This document shows positions 27,201 through 34,303 of a stretch of 64,000 nt of DNA, piece by piece. The stretch's first letter is position 1, and each line of letters begins with the position of its first letter. The stretch comes from Metellina segmentata (lineage: Eukaryota; Arthropoda; Arachnida; Araneae; Tetragnathidae). The stretch covers positions 90,913,978 to 90,977,977 of the forward strand of contig OX375873.1 of the NCBI GenBank assembly GCA_947359465.1. Direction: 5' to 3'. Below the pieces are notes generated by a model. The model had not been told where the DNA came from, searched no databases, and saw only the letters and a list, made by a program, of their open reading frames with translations. Both the position numbers and the translations under genes were made by a program.

Positions 27201-27622
27201 ATAATGAAATTTTCCTAGTTAAAAATAAGTTCATTTATCCTTGTTATAAAATCAGCTCAAACTATGACTTAGTTGAATATGAAATAAATATAAGACCATG
27301 ATGCACGAATTCACTTAAAATTTTTGTGAAAAACATCTTTTATTGTGATTTTATAGCTGATAAAAAAAGTATCCAACAACTTTTGGTTGTTTTTATGGCA
27401 AACTAATGTAGTTATTTTCTGAGAGAATGAAATGAAGTGGATAATTTAATATTTTGCATGAAAACTTTTATTAATGTTTGTTACTATTATTGCTAATAGT
27501 TATAATTGCATTTTATAATTTTATAGGTTGTTGAATTTGATCAACCAACTGTTCTGCTTGCTAACCGAAACAGCCACTTTTCCAAATTGATGGCTACATC
27601 ACATTCTTCTTTTATTTCTTAA
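42..27622 (+). CDS. ABCC5-like: ABC transporter subfamily C, ABCC5/MRP5-like, 3' part of gene (11 exons, C-terminal 618 aa)
   Basis: This is a plasma-membrane ATP-driven exporter of the MRP family; known ABCC5 proteins export cyclic nucleotides, folates and conjugated anions, and the substrate here is inferred only by family. Joined coding exons are 42-226, 971-1147, 2124-2253, 4485-4767, 9136-9322, 13082-13361, 14488-14647, 15553-15631, 16573-16686, 26662-26826 and 27527-27622. All introns are GT-AG and all phases join cleanly. Residues 1-330 form the second transmembrane domain with the [13 protein letters not shown] loop motif. NBD2 has Walker A GRTGAGKSS (410-418), Q-loop Q458, signature FSVGERQ (513-519), Walker B VVLLDEA with catalytic E538, and H-loop H569, so it looks catalytically competent. 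The segments FTSVERI, PSPDWP and ALFRLVEL favour ABCC5 over ABCC4. TMD1 and NBD1 lie upstream of the window. ABCC11/12 is the main alternative. Confidence 0.95.
227..2123. other. Introns around exons a-c, no recognised feature
   Basis: These intron stretches (227-970 and 1148-2123) are AT-rich and low in complexity, with T runs near 830-850. The short open frames in them lack codon bias or homology that I can recognise. I see no repeat family member here. Confidence 0.6.
971..1147 (+). CDS. ABCC5-like: ABCC5-like exon b (extracellular loop and next TM helix)
   Basis: Flanked by CTTGTTTTAG and GTATGT, phase 0 at both ends, 59 codons. It begins NRTLE and carries two NxT/S-type sites (NRT; NET), consistent with the large extracellular loop of TMD2 that is glycosylated in many ABCC proteins. 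The segment [13 protein letters not shown] then starts the next helix, matching the Y-YGLS pattern of the family. Confidence 0.92.
2124..2253 (+). CDS. ABCC5-like: ABCC5-like exon c (intracellular coupling loop)
   Basis: Acceptor TTTTTGCAG, donor GTAAAC, starts in phase 0 and ends after one base of a Met codon. It encodes [16 protein letters not shown] and then [18 protein letters not shown], the strongly conserved ABCC coupling-loop block that precedes the DxDE motif (here THDVDE). Confidence 0.95.
2772..3580. mobile_element. hAT-like non-autonomous element, copy 1
   Basis: The element begins CAGGGTGGTAA and ends TTGCCACCCTA, imperfect terminal inverted repeats of about 11 bases. It shares its left 650 bases with 18178-18782 and its right 100 bases with 24500-24620, which defines the family. 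No transposase is present. The superfamily is inferred from the CAGGGTG-type terminus; no clean 8-bp target duplication is visible. Confidence 0.6.
3581..4484. other. Remainder of intron 3, no recognised feature
   Basis: AT-rich intron sequence with a poly-A run near 3935-3946. The stretch near 4360-4430 has weak similarity to 25655-25700, which may be an old shared repeat. Confidence 0.45.
4485..4767 (+). CDS. ABCC5-like: ABCC5-like exon d (central TMD2 helices)
   Basis: Acceptor TTTTTTCAG, donor GTATTC. The first two bases complete the Met codon begun in the previous exon (MDTHLP). Two hydrophobic helices are followed by [12 protein letters not shown] and the [13 protein letters not shown] block, typical of the second intracellular loop of ABCC transporters. 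It ends in phase 2. Confidence 0.95.
5327..6835 (-). pseudogene. CR1-group LINE reverse-transcriptase relic, 5' truncated
   Basis: The minus strand encodes the C-terminal part of a non-LTR retrotransposon. In order it shows KAPGPDD, a fingers block with NYRPVSLTS, the YGFRKGRS motif, [10 protein letters not shown] and the catalytic FADDLK (in place of YxDD). The frame breaks near 5840, and later codons resume in another frame with [19 protein letters not shown] (5372-5620), the usual end of CR1/Jockey-group ORF2. The 3' end carries a short ATTTGT-type repeat at 5310-5328. The 5' part, including the endonuclease, is missing, as is common for LINE insertions. It is non-functional and lies antisense to the host gene in intron 4. 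Confidence 0.85.
6836..7590. other. Intron 4 spacer, no recognised feature
   Basis: AT-rich intron sequence with no coding signal, no repeat and no stem-loop that I could support. Confidence 0.5.
7591..7811. repeat. TTAA-flanked palindrome/minisatellite element, copy A
   Basis: Starts TTAACCCTACCAAG and ends with GACAACCACC before a degenerate TTAA-like end. Inside are GACGAGATATCTTG, AAGATATCTCGTC and CAAGATCTGGTC units. It shares ends and internal units with five other loci in the window. Confidence 0.6.
7937..8076 (-). repeat. 3' LTR of the miniature LTR element
   Basis: A 140-base terminal direct repeat, over 90% identical to 8472-8607; most of the length difference is in a G run (11 G here, 7 in the other copy). 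Confidence 0.8.
8077..8091 (-). other. Polypurine tract of the miniature LTR element
   Basis: On the minus strand CTGGAGGGGGAGTAC directly precedes TGTAACA, the start of the 3' LTR. The gypsy element at 20 kb has a nearly identical tract (CAGAGGGGGAGTA) in the same place. Confidence 0.65.
8452..8469 (-). other. Candidate tRNA-Trp-type primer binding site
   Basis: On the minus strand the sequence 2 bases inside the 5' LTR begins TGGTGAC and continues to GACGTGA. It resembles the TGGTGACCCCGACGTGA site used by CsRn1-type gypsy elements, with a few mismatches. Confidence 0.55.
8472..8607 (-). repeat. 5' LTR of the miniature LTR element
   Basis: A 136-base terminal direct repeat matching 7937-8076. 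It is the 5' LTR because the primer-site-like sequence adjoins its inner side. Confidence 0.8.
8612..9135. other. Intron 4 end, no recognised feature
   Basis: AT-rich sequence leading to the exon e acceptor; nothing further seen. Confidence 0.5.
9136..9322 (+). CDS. ABCC5-like: ABCC5-like exon e (last TMD2 helices)
   Basis: Acceptor ATTTCAG, donor GTATTT; the first base completes an Arg codon and the exon ends in phase 0 with CAG. It encodes [16 protein letters not shown], then [11 protein letters not shown] (the conserved RW-xxRxD motif) and the penultimate helix, ending in ALVLVLQ. Confidence 0.94.
9546..11042 (-). mobile_element. Non-autonomous Helitron, copy 1 (about 1.5 kb)
   Basis: On the minus strand it starts TCTCTCTATATTAA after an A and ends with GGGGGCGGAGCCCCCTAG followed by T. 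This is the Helitron pattern: 5' TC, a GC-rich 3' hairpin, terminal CTAG and insertion between A and T. The 3' hairpin and adjacent GCGAGCG motif recur at 61600-62045 and, decayed, at 40962-41549. No Rep/helicase gene is present. The interior is expanded by a 174-bp tandem repeat. Confidence 0.75.
9963..10660. repeat. 174-bp tandem repeat inside Helitron copy 1
   Basis: Units start at GTATGACCAACTTTTAATTG near 10152 and 10326, and a diverged one at 10500, giving a period of 174. A more diverged unit begins near 9963. Two central units are almost identical. Because 174 is divisible by three, the array creates a repetitive 151-codon open frame on the minus strand that is not a gene. Confidence 0.85.
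11043..13081. repeat. Intron 5 end with a long inverted repeat
   Basis: Arms at about 11655-11748 and 12585-12674 are inverted copies (TGATCAG..., GAGTACTACATTCCCTGAA) at roughly 80% identity, separated by about 840 bases. Near 12055-12165 short GGAACNNTC-like units repeat. The end near 12730-12782 (CAAAGTCCAAAATC on the minus strand) looks like a DNA-transposon terminus. Otherwise AT-rich intron. Confidence 0.5.
13082..13361 (+). CDS. ABCC5-like: ABCC5-like exon f (TMD2 end to Walker A)
   Basis: Acceptor CTTTAG, donor GTAAGT. It encodes the end of TMD2 ([12 protein letters not shown]), the [11 protein letters not shown] linker, [27 protein letters not shown], and [12 protein letters not shown]. 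The intron splits the last Gly codon of the Walker A motif, the normal ABCC intron position. Ends in phase 1. Confidence 0.96.
13600..13830. repeat. Dispersed repeat shared with 36830-36985
   Basis: The core ATTTTTACCCTCGTC, then TTGCATTTT, GTCTGTCTTGT and CGCAACTTGGCCAAATATG, aligns in the same order with 36850-36980. It is a repeat family of unknown class; no coding meaning was found. Confidence 0.5.
14046..14285. mobile_element. Short TIR element (MITE) in intron 6
   Basis: Inverted ends of about 35 bases: the left has TTGGTACCTGCCCGTTAGCT and the right reads, on the other strand, TTGGTACTTTCCTGTTAGCT. Length about 240 bases, non-coding. Its superfamily is unknown. Confidence 0.6.
14488..14647 (+). 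CDS. ABCC5-like: ABCC5-like exon g (rest of Walker A to Q-loop)
   Basis: Acceptor TTATGATAG, donor GTAACT. It completes the split Gly and encodes [28 protein letters not shown] and the Q-loop block [13 protein letters not shown]. It ends in phase 2 within the Arg codon. Confidence 0.96.
14648..16572. other. Introns 7 and 8, no recognised feature
   Basis: The sequence around exon h is AT-rich with no repeat family or coding signal that I can support. Confidence 0.5.
15553..15631 (+). CDS. ABCC5-like: ABCC5-like exon h (short helical-domain exon)
   Basis: A 79-base exon too short for simple ORF searches. Acceptor TTTATTGTAG, donor GTAAAG. It completes Arg and encodes [18 protein letters not shown] and TEVDLKSK. 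The NLDP motif is diagnostic of ABCC NBD2. Confidence 0.95.
16573..16686 (+). CDS. ABCC5-like: ABCC5-like exon i (ABC signature)
   Basis: Acceptor TTTATTAG, donor GTAATA, phase 0 at both ends, 38 codons. It encodes the signature region [18 protein letters not shown]. The following intron is about 10 kb and contains the nested transposon cluster. Confidence 0.96.
16687..18177. other. Start of intron 9, no recognised feature
   Basis: AT-rich sequence with no coding homology or clear repeat. Confidence 0.5.
18783..19677. other. Left part of the unclassified insertion in hAT-like copy 2
   Basis: This segment of mixed base composition has no convincing ORF. A 45-base block near 19627-19670 (GTATTGAAAATCGCA) recurs near 23919-23960 beyond the LTR element, so the host DNA itself contains a duplication. 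The class of the insertion is not recognised. Confidence 0.4.
19678..20036 (-). repeat. 3' LTR of the gypsy element
   Basis: 359-base LTR; on the minus strand it begins TGTAACATATATG next to the polypurine tract at 20037-20050 (CCAGAGGGGGAGTA). Confidence 0.88.
20032..20957 (-). pseudogene. Gypsy Pol remnant: N-terminal reverse transcriptase joined to the integrase C-terminus
   Basis: The minus-strand frame has the RT entry region [45 protein letters not shown] and [11 protein letters not shown], then the first catalytic Asp ([11 protein letters not shown]) and [13 protein letters not shown]. Directly afterwards it jumps to an integrase C-terminal GPY-type region ([15 protein letters not shown]). 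The YxDD-containing palm, RNase H and integrase core are absent, so the product cannot work. The join is in frame, so a chimeric open frame of about 300 codons survives by chance or recency. The C-terminus runs into the 3' LTR. Confidence 0.88.
20958..21456 (-). pseudogene. Gypsy Gag N-terminal fragment with coiled-coil repeats
   Basis: From the Met at 21456 the minus strand reads [20 protein letters not shown] and continues for 48 codons to an in-frame TAA at 21310-21312. Beyond it the same frame has repeated [13 protein letters not shown] heptads (about 21110-21280), predicted coiled coil, and then ends at TAG near 20954. The same frame continues into the Pol remnant. The capsid core, zinc knuckles and protease are missing, which suggests one large deletion or several. 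Confidence 0.72.
21540..22430. repeat. Tandem repeats in the gypsy leader
   Basis: Two scales of repetition are seen. A unit of about 48 bases containing CGAAACTTGAATCACACTAA recurs many times between 21905 and 22410. A longer block with ATTAAAGAGAGAACACAAAA and TATGCGATGCAGCA recurs with a period near 300 (about 21760 and 22065). It lies between the primer site and Gag. Confidence 0.8.
22667..22684 (-). other. Primer binding site, tRNA-Lys type
   Basis: On the minus strand TGGAGCCCAACGTGGGGC lies one base after the 5' LTR. It differs by one base from TGGCGCCCAACGTGGGGC, complementary to the 3' end of tRNA-Lys(1,2). Confidence 0.65.
22686..23044 (-). repeat. 5' LTR of the gypsy element
   Basis: 359-base LTR almost identical to 19678-20036. 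The primer site lies one base inside its inner end. Confidence 0.88.
23141..23889. mobile_element. hAT-like MITE with CAGGGTGTCTAC ends
   Basis: The left end is CAGGTGTCTACTGGTC and the right end, read on the other strand, is CAGGGTGTCTACTAAATTTC. Both ends continue into runs of TCCCGAAAA-type sequence. Length 749 bases, non-coding. The CAGGGTGTCTAC terminus is typical of non-autonomous hAT elements; no 8-bp duplication was found. Confidence 0.65.
24081..24235. mobile_element. pogo/Tigger-like MITE with TA duplication
   Basis: 155-base element beginning CAGTGAAATCTCAGTATAAC and ending with the inverse (ACTGAGATTTCACTG), flanked by TA on both sides. The terminus resembles CAGTGRAACCTC of pogo/Tigger elements. 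Confidence 0.75.
24621..26661. other. End of intron 9, including one perfect hairpin
   Basis: AT-rich intron. The only clear structure is the inverted repeat at 26237-26289. Inverted GTTGCCATAGGAAC / GTTCCTATAGCAAC blocks at 26221-26235 and 26456-26471 suggest a small foldback element around it. Confidence 0.45.
26237..26289. repeat. Perfect 23-bp inverted repeat with 7-base loop
   Basis: GAACTTACCCTAATTTTACA and its exact complement (arms 26237-26259 and 26267-26289) surround TGTGTTA. The stem is perfect. Confidence 0.9.
26662..26826 (+). CDS. ABCC5-like: ABCC5-like exon j (Walker B, D-loop, H-loop)
   Basis: Acceptor CTCTATTAG, donor GTGGGT, 55 codons in phase 0. It encodes [16 protein letters not shown] (Walker B with catalytic Glu and D-loop) and [16 protein letters not shown] (H-loop). 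All catalytic positions of NBD2 are intact. Confidence 0.96.
27527..27622 (+). CDS. ABCC5-like: ABCC5-like terminal exon with stop
   Basis: Acceptor ATTTTATAG, phase 0. It encodes [20 protein letters not shown] and a short tail, then TAA at 27620-27622. The VVEFD.P.VLL block matches the end of ABCC5, so this is the natural C-terminus and not a truncation. Confidence 0.94.
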   Translation, partial: VVEFDQPTVLLANRNSHFSKLMATSHSSFIS

Positions 27623-27800
27623 ATTTTCGGAGACTTTAGTGACTGTTTCATACTATTCCCATCAAAGACTACAATCTTCTTATTGAAGTGCTCCATTGCA
27701 TTTGCTTTTAATTCAAAAATGGTTTCACTAGTAAAGAGTTGCTTTTTTGTGTTTTATATTTTTAGACTTTTTTTTGAATAAAAAGGAGTTTTGAGATGCA
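27623..27800 (+). promoter_or_regulatory. 3' UTR start and candidate polyadenylation signal of the ABCC5-like gene
   Basis: The 3' UTR follows the stop codon. A canonical AATAAA lies at 27777-27782, about 155 bases after the stop, after a T-rich stretch. Other AATAAA and ATTAAA strings occur farther along in this AT-rich DNA, so the true cleavage site is not certain. Confidence 0.45.
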
Positions 27801-29965
27801 TCTCAAAGAAGATTTTATATACTGATTTTTGAAAGAATTTTGTAGGTTGCCATGAGCTTGTGCTGTCTAAAATTATGTATTTTTTCATACTTGTTTCAAA
27901 GCAAAATTTCTATAGTAAAATTTATTTCTTATAATAAGACTGATTTTTACATGGGTTAGATATTAATTATTTTTATAAAAGACTGTTTGAATGCAAAAGT
28001 CAGTATTATGATTCTTTTATGAAAATTTGACTCAAATTTAAAGCTGTACTGTGATGTTTCTTTGATTATTGTACTAACACAGAGATATATTTTGTTTTTA
28101 ATGAGACTGGTAGATTACATTTGCTACATATTGTACACCATTTTGTTGTTTTTAAGTATTGAATAATAATATATTCCTTTGTCATTAAAATATAATTTTA
28201 GGAGACAAACTTGTGGAAGTTTTGATATTTTCATATGCTTCTAGAGATTACATCATTTTAAATCCATTTATATAGCATAACTAAACAACATTATATGAGC
28301 CTACTAATAATGGGTCAAAATGCTTGAGATCTATATTTTTTTATCTGATCTTTATATGTTTTGAAATTTTACTGTGGTAGCAAACTGCTTCAAAATATAT
28401 CAATACTTTCTAAAATTTGCGGTGGTCAACTACTGGGAATATATTCTGTTTGTTATTTTTGGTTTGTGTTGCCTGTACTCAAAATATAAATGCTTTCTCT
28501 ATTCTATAAATAAGTAAATTAAAGTTTTCTATGCATAAGTTTTGTACTATAGCAATTTAATTCTGTTAACAGTGATTTGTTTGTTTAGGGCATTATGATA
28601 AAATATCAACTACAGTTAGCTTTTTTATAAAATATACTGTCATGTTAATTGAGGTAGATAACCACACAAAAATTATTCTTATAGCAATTTTGGATGATAA
28701 AATATAAAATTTTGTACACAGGAAAACTAATAACGATGCACTTGTGCTTTGTTTTCATAAAGCAATATAAAATAACCTCTTTTTAATGTATTTTCTAAAA
28801 ATGTTACTGATGTTTTTATTATTTATTTACATGAATGAACTGCAAAATATATGCAAATATGTATCAGGTATGTGACCAGCACAGCACCGACTGTGTAGTA
28901 ATAAATCTGTTGTCTGGAACTTTCAAATTGAAAAGAATATCAATTTCAGTGGTTGACTACAAGACTTGAAACACTTCCCTAAGCTTGCTATTATTTGATA
29001 GCAGCTGTGATGTTTGTTAATTTGAAAGTTCTAGATATTGGTGGTTTATTGCTCAACAACAGTTATCGCTTAACTGCTACAGATTTTGCAGTTAATTCAG
29101 TACATACATTTATTATATTTTTATTATCTAAATATTCTAAATTGCAAAAATATGCTTTTGCATCATTGTTTGTATTTTTCGAAGACTAAATAATTTCTAA
29201 CTGTTAAATGTATTTTACACTCTAGGGGTTTGGTTAATTCTCAAAGTGGTATTTTGAAAATGCGTAATTCAAGCTATTTTTCTTTAAACTACAACTTTGC
29301 TGAATACATTGGGCATTTCAAACCTTCTTTGTTATTTATTACTTCCTATTCTATTCATTACAAGTGGTGAAATTTGTGAATACTAGGAAAACTTTATTTT
29401 AGTGGCATCTTATTGCAATTGAAATAATTTATCATTATTTTTAATTGATTGTTTTTATGTTACATGTTGTTTATTTTGCACAAATTTAATTTCGTAAACA
29501 CGTTTAATGTATATTTTGAAAATGGAAGCAAATTATTTTGTCTGACATTGCCATATGTTGTGCTTTTCTATTTAATCAAATAAATTGATTATATTATTCC
29601 TTATGTGTTTTGTTGTATGTTGTCTTGTAGTTTACTCAGTTATGTGTAATTTCACATTTAATATATTTTGTCTTGGAAATCGGTTGACATGGTTAAGGAA
29701 ATAAAAGTATGAATATAATTTATTATTTATGACATTATATTAATGTGTACTTAACTGTATCTGTTCATTTTTTTTTTGCAATTTTTTTAAAATAAAATAA
29801 AAGTTCACACTAGTTTTCTATATTTTTTGAGGTATCTAAGCATATTCAATTCTGCCTTCATAAATAAAATGTATATTGTTTAAAATTATTTTTGTTTTTA
29901 CTTCCAAATATTACATGTATGCAAAATGTTATAGTATTTCTAAAATCTATTTTATGTATGTATGT
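27801..29965. other. Downstream of the ABCC5-like gene, 3' UTR or intergenic
   Basis: AT-rich DNA with many AATAAA strings and no coding homology. How much is 3' UTR cannot be decided from sequence. Confidence 0.45.
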
Positions 29966-30333
29966 GTTGCTCATTTAGGCTCAGAAATAGTTTTTAAGTT
30001 AAATTAGTTTTGTATGTTATTTAAGAAATCTAAATTAGTCCTATTTACATGTACCTGAAAATATTTCTGACCTTTTAATATTTTCTATTGTGTATTTTTT
30101 ATTATAAACTTGTTCAAATCAGAAAATTGTTAATAATTTTATGAAAAAGTTGCTCATTTAGGTTAAAAACGATTTTTAATTTCTCTCAAATTAGTTTCGT
30201 AGCTTATTTAAAGAAATCTAAATTAGTCCAATTTCTTACCTGAGAATATTTCTGACTTCATAAATATTTTCTATTGTGTAATTTTTATTATGAACTCTTG
30301 TTCAAATCAGAAAATTGTTAATAGTTTTTATGT
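29966..30333. repeat. 183-bp tandem duplication
   Basis: Two units start GTTGCTCATTTAGG at 29966 and 30149. Both continue through AAGAAATCTAAATTAGTCC and AATATTTCTGAC to AATCAGAAAATTGTTAATA. Confidence 0.8.
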
Positions 30334-30669
30334 GCTTTTTATAATTAATATATTGGAGCTGTGATTTTTATAACTATTTGAGAAAAATGTAGTTACTTTT
30401 AAAATATTTAGTGTAAAGTTCTAATAAAAACTATTTTAAACTGTTGTATTTGATTTTATTTAGACGGATTAGGTGGAAAGATGTCAATTTCTTGATTACA
30501 ATAAATTAAATAAATGTTAAAGCAATAAAATCACAGATTTGGGATTGGAATTGCTGTTTGATTAGCTGTTGGGAGGTATTAAAAAATGATTAGGTTTTGA
30601 ATATCGTCAGTTTATCAGCTTTTGCTGCCATGAGCAATTAATTAGACCACATTCTAAGACTGGAAATGC

Positions 30670-30755
30670 TTTCTGAACCATTACAAAAGTCTGAGATTCG
30701 AACTCGGAGTTTGTGGAACAAAGGACCATATGCTCAGACCACTTACCTTCAGAAT
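30670..30755 (-). repeat. tRNA-derived SINE head or tRNA relic
   Basis: The minus strand has a B-box-like GAGTTCGAATCTC and, about 40 bases upstream, an A-box-like AAGTGGTCTGAGC. No closed acceptor stem was seen, so it is not a functional tRNA gene. Confidence 0.4.
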
Positions 30756-31389
30756 AGACTCCTGAACAAGACTTACTCAACTTTTTGAGAAAAGTGACTT
30801 ACCTAACATTTTGCCATCTGGGCACACAATTATAATGAAACTTTATTTGGGGGATTCAAAATAGCTCAAATGCGTAAAAGTACTCGAAAATTTCTTATGG
30901 CATATTAAAAGGGAATATGAAAGCAGATTTTCTATTCGAGAAAAAGTTTCTAGCAAAGACACTGAAAGAGCAGCGTTTCTGAATCTACAACTGAGGTTTC
31001 CTTCCTTTGGGGGCTTGGAGGGAGCCATGAAGAACTTTTATGACTGTTTATTTCAGAAAACCAGTAACTTTAAAGGTTTTGAAAATGATGTACTAAATAT
31101 CTAGTTCCTAATCTAGCCATACAACCAACCAATATTCTATAATTTTACTTAGGAGTTGTCATTTAAAGGGCATGTCATGTGGGATAATTTGAACCCAGAG
31201 CTACGGTGGCTGTCAGCGGCCCTGACAAGAAATTTCCATTTATTTACAATGATGCATCAAACTAATAATTATAAGTTATAACGCTCAGCTAAAGGCAGTA
31301 TGCTGGTGCCAAGAACTGGAAATGGTTTCTGTACATTTCTTTGGAACCTTTTGACTATCTCTTGCAAGGTGAACATACTTTGAATATTC
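30756..31389. other. Intergenic spacer, no recognised feature
   Basis: Mixed composition, no coding homology or repeat family recognised. Confidence 0.45.
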
Positions 31390-33300
31390 AATTAATCATG
31401 TTAATTTCCTTGAAATTGGGTTATTTTTCGAGAAATATGACCCAACTTTTAAAAAAACATTTGGATGCAGTAAGCAAAAAGTGAACAACTTCATAAGGCT
31501 AGAGAAACTGTTGAGAACAAAGTAGCGGGAAGAGGAAGTTTTGTCACTTTTTAGTAACAAGACAATCATGAAAATTATTCAAATCATGGTTGGAAAAAAT
31601 GAAAGAACAAGTATCAACAAGTGTAAAGGAAGCAGTAAAGTTCTCGATTCTAATGGACACAACAATAGACGTTTCGGGCAACAATCAGTGTGTATTTATA
31701 GTGCGGTATGTAAAAGGAGATGAAGTATTTGAAAGGATGCTGTCTTTAAAATGTGTTACATCAACTACAGCTGATAATCTTTTAACTTCTTTGAAAATTA
31801 TTTTAAAAGTGGATTTACCAATTGAAGACTGTGCCAAGCCGACCAACCGGTATAGTGGTAAAGGTGTTAGCGTCTAGATAGGAAGGTTCCGGGTTCGGGC
31901 ATGGATGTTTGTAAGCGTATGGTGTAGAGGCGGCTGGTGCACCTTAAATCTGTCGTGGCCGAAAGTCCTCACGTTGGGTTGGCGTGGAAGTTCAGGTGTT
32001 GCTTCGTCATCTGACCGTGGTTCAAAATTACGAGGTGTTGTCCTCGTATCTTTCCCTTAAGGGACTGATCCCGGACCGTCGTCAATAGCCCGTTGTGTTG
32101 CTCTAGTACGACGTTAACTAAAATTACCAAACGCCTTTGATGGAGCATCGAATATTCGTCATATATTTGAGTCCATCCACTCATATATATGAGTGGACCA
32201 TATAATGGTCTTACTGCCAAACTATGATATATAATACCAAATCATATACATATACTTGGTGCTATGCTCATGTTTTGAACTTGGTTCTTTCGGACACATT
32301 ACAGGTTCTGCCCCTTACGATCACTTTTTTTGGTCTGCTATCGGAAACTCGAGTTTTCTTGAAATAATCTCTGAAGAGGCAGCAAAAATATCAAGAGAAA
32401 AGCCCATCATATAAGTTGAAAGCTATTGGGGCTACTCATTTGCGCAGCAAAAGTAATGCCTGCATAAAATTTTTTGGAAGGATTCATGACTGCGTATCAC
32501 CAAAGTCGAGAACTTCAACACAGCAACCCCAAAACAATGTGTTTTTTTCACGAACTTACTGTTGTATTGCATAAGTTATAATTATCAACAGAGTTCAGTG
32601 ACAAAATTAGAAGCGAATGCGGGAGCCTTTTTTCATAAGTTTACTTCATTTGAAATTATTATGATTTTCTTGCAAATCTTTAAAGTTACAACTCCCTTGT
32701 CGGATTACCTACAAACAAAAAAATTTAGATTCTGCTCAAGCGTGGAAATAAGTTGAGTCGGCTGTCTTAAGACTCAAAGATGTTGGAGATAAATTCGACG
32801 AAACTCTACACGCAGCGAAAAATTTGTTGAGTTTAAAGAAAGAGTAGATGAATTTTCCAATAAAGAATTATTAGAAGTTATAAATATAAACAGCGATTGC
32901 GAAAAAAAAGGCCACACAAAATTAAGAGCATGGATTCAGAAAAGTGTGTGGATGAGAAGGGTAAACATTCCCCAAAGGATGAGTTACGAATTCATACATA
33001 TACGGTTGCGAAAAATAGAATAGTGGATACTATTATACAAACCATGGAAAAAAGATTCACAACGCATAAAAATCTTTACTTAGCTGTGAAAGATTTTTTC
33101 GAAATTGAAGTTAGTTAAAAATAGACTGAGAGCATCTATGACAAATGAAACTACGGAAGCATTTGTCTTGATGCATACTGAGAGAGCTATTTTAAACACC
33201 ATCGAAACAGATTTTGTAATCAAACTGTGAATCAAGTTCCAAAATAAGGCGTCTTCTAGTTCTATGACACTGAAAAATTTCAAATGTACAAATAAATCGA
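31390..33300 (+). pseudogene. hAT-superfamily transposase pseudogene (DUF4371/ZMYM1-like), split by a SINE
   Basis: Reading several frames in order gives a decayed transposase. 31590-31835 has ILMDTTIDVSGNNQCVFIV and RYVKGDEVFERML, the first catalytic region with D at the DTTDVS-type motif. After a SINE at about 31836-32140, 32380-32480 has LKAIGATHLRSKSNA. 32600-32760 has FTSFEIIMIFLQIFKVTTPL and SDYLQTKK. 32897-33118 has a basic linker and RIVDTIIQTMEKRF. A final fragment near 33115-33225 has LRASMTNETTEAFVLMHTER. Several frameshifts and stops, plus the SINE, make it non-functional. The zinc-finger N-terminus is largely missing. Confidence 0.78.
31836..32140 (+). mobile_element. tRNA-derived SINE, copy 1
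   Basis: A tRNA-like head has TATAGTGGTAAAGG (A box) and GGTTCCGGGTTCGGGC (B box). The body includes GACCGTGGTTCAAAATTACG and GGGACTGATCCCGGACCGTC, and the tail includes CCCGTTGTGTTGCTCTAG. The body and tail recur in reverse orientation at 35720-35975 and 36495-36690. It interrupts the transposase pseudogene. Confidence 0.72.
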
Positions 33301-34235
33301 CTTTATCCAGTTGATTTTAGAATTGTAAGACAGCAGGGACAGCAGTTCTTTATTGGGATCCACTAAATGTGTATAGAAAATTATAGTGTATAGAGTTATT
33401 TTATTTTTAGATCCATTCAAAGGAAATGTTACTAGGAATTTAATTCTTGGAAAATTAACTCTCTTTCTAGAATATTCAAATTAATTCATATAAAAAACAG
33501 GTATACTCTTTGTTTTAATTACCATAATTTCGGTTACATAAGCTGAGGATTTCAGTGCTTAAAAGTTAAAATTAAACGTATGCAGCAGCTTATCTCACAG
33601 GACTGACTATCTGATACAATTTTGTTTTTTCATGTGTTTACAAGTTAAGATTGTAAGTTATGCACAACCAAAACGGTTAAAGCAGAATACAATACGAGAC
33701 AACCTCTTACCAAAAAGAAAAAAGATATTTTTAAGCATCGAAAACCAGTGGATGTAAATTAGCTCATAAAGTAACTCACTCATTTTTTTTAATTTCATTA
33801 TAAAATTGCTGAGTCGCTTTGAATGTTTTGTGTAAATAAATGCAGTTAATTTTTAATATAAAACATATTTGATCATCTAATTTACATATTCTTTTTCATA
33901 ATATGATAACTTATTTGGATTAACAAATTTCAATGTAGCATAAAAATGACGCTAATTTAGAAATCCGCAAATAATAATTGTAAAAAAATCTATATCTTTT
34001 TAAATAATTTCATTTCTAAATATATTTTATAATACTGGAAATTAATAAAAATGTTTCATTAAGAAATCGTGCTTGATTAGTTATTTATTTCAATTATATT
34101 TCTAAATAAGCAAATTTTTTAAATGGATGATATAAGAATTTAGTATTAGCTGAAAAATGAAGCAAATTGTGACGGTAATTACTAAATTAGAAGGCGCCCC
34201 TATCAACTCCTTGTCCACCACCCTCCCAAGGCACA
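33301..34235. other. Intergenic spacer, no recognised feature
   Basis: AT-rich DNA with no supported feature. Confidence 0.45.
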
Positions 34236-34303
34236 CAGCACGGGCCTGGACCCATCCGAAAATCCGTAAAAATTATGGATAATCCGTAAAAGTTGGCAGG
34301 TAT
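34236..34303. mobile_element. Solo DNA-transposon terminus
   Basis: On the minus strand it reads CATACCTGCCAACTTTTACG and then ATTATCC and TTTTTACGG, a terminal sequence I recognise from repetitive arthropod DNA transposons. The partner end was not found. Confidence 0.4.

Noticed and set aside
30670..30755. Possible tRNA gene
   Set aside because: A- and B-box-like sequences are present, but no acceptor stem closes; kept only as a SINE/tRNA relic.
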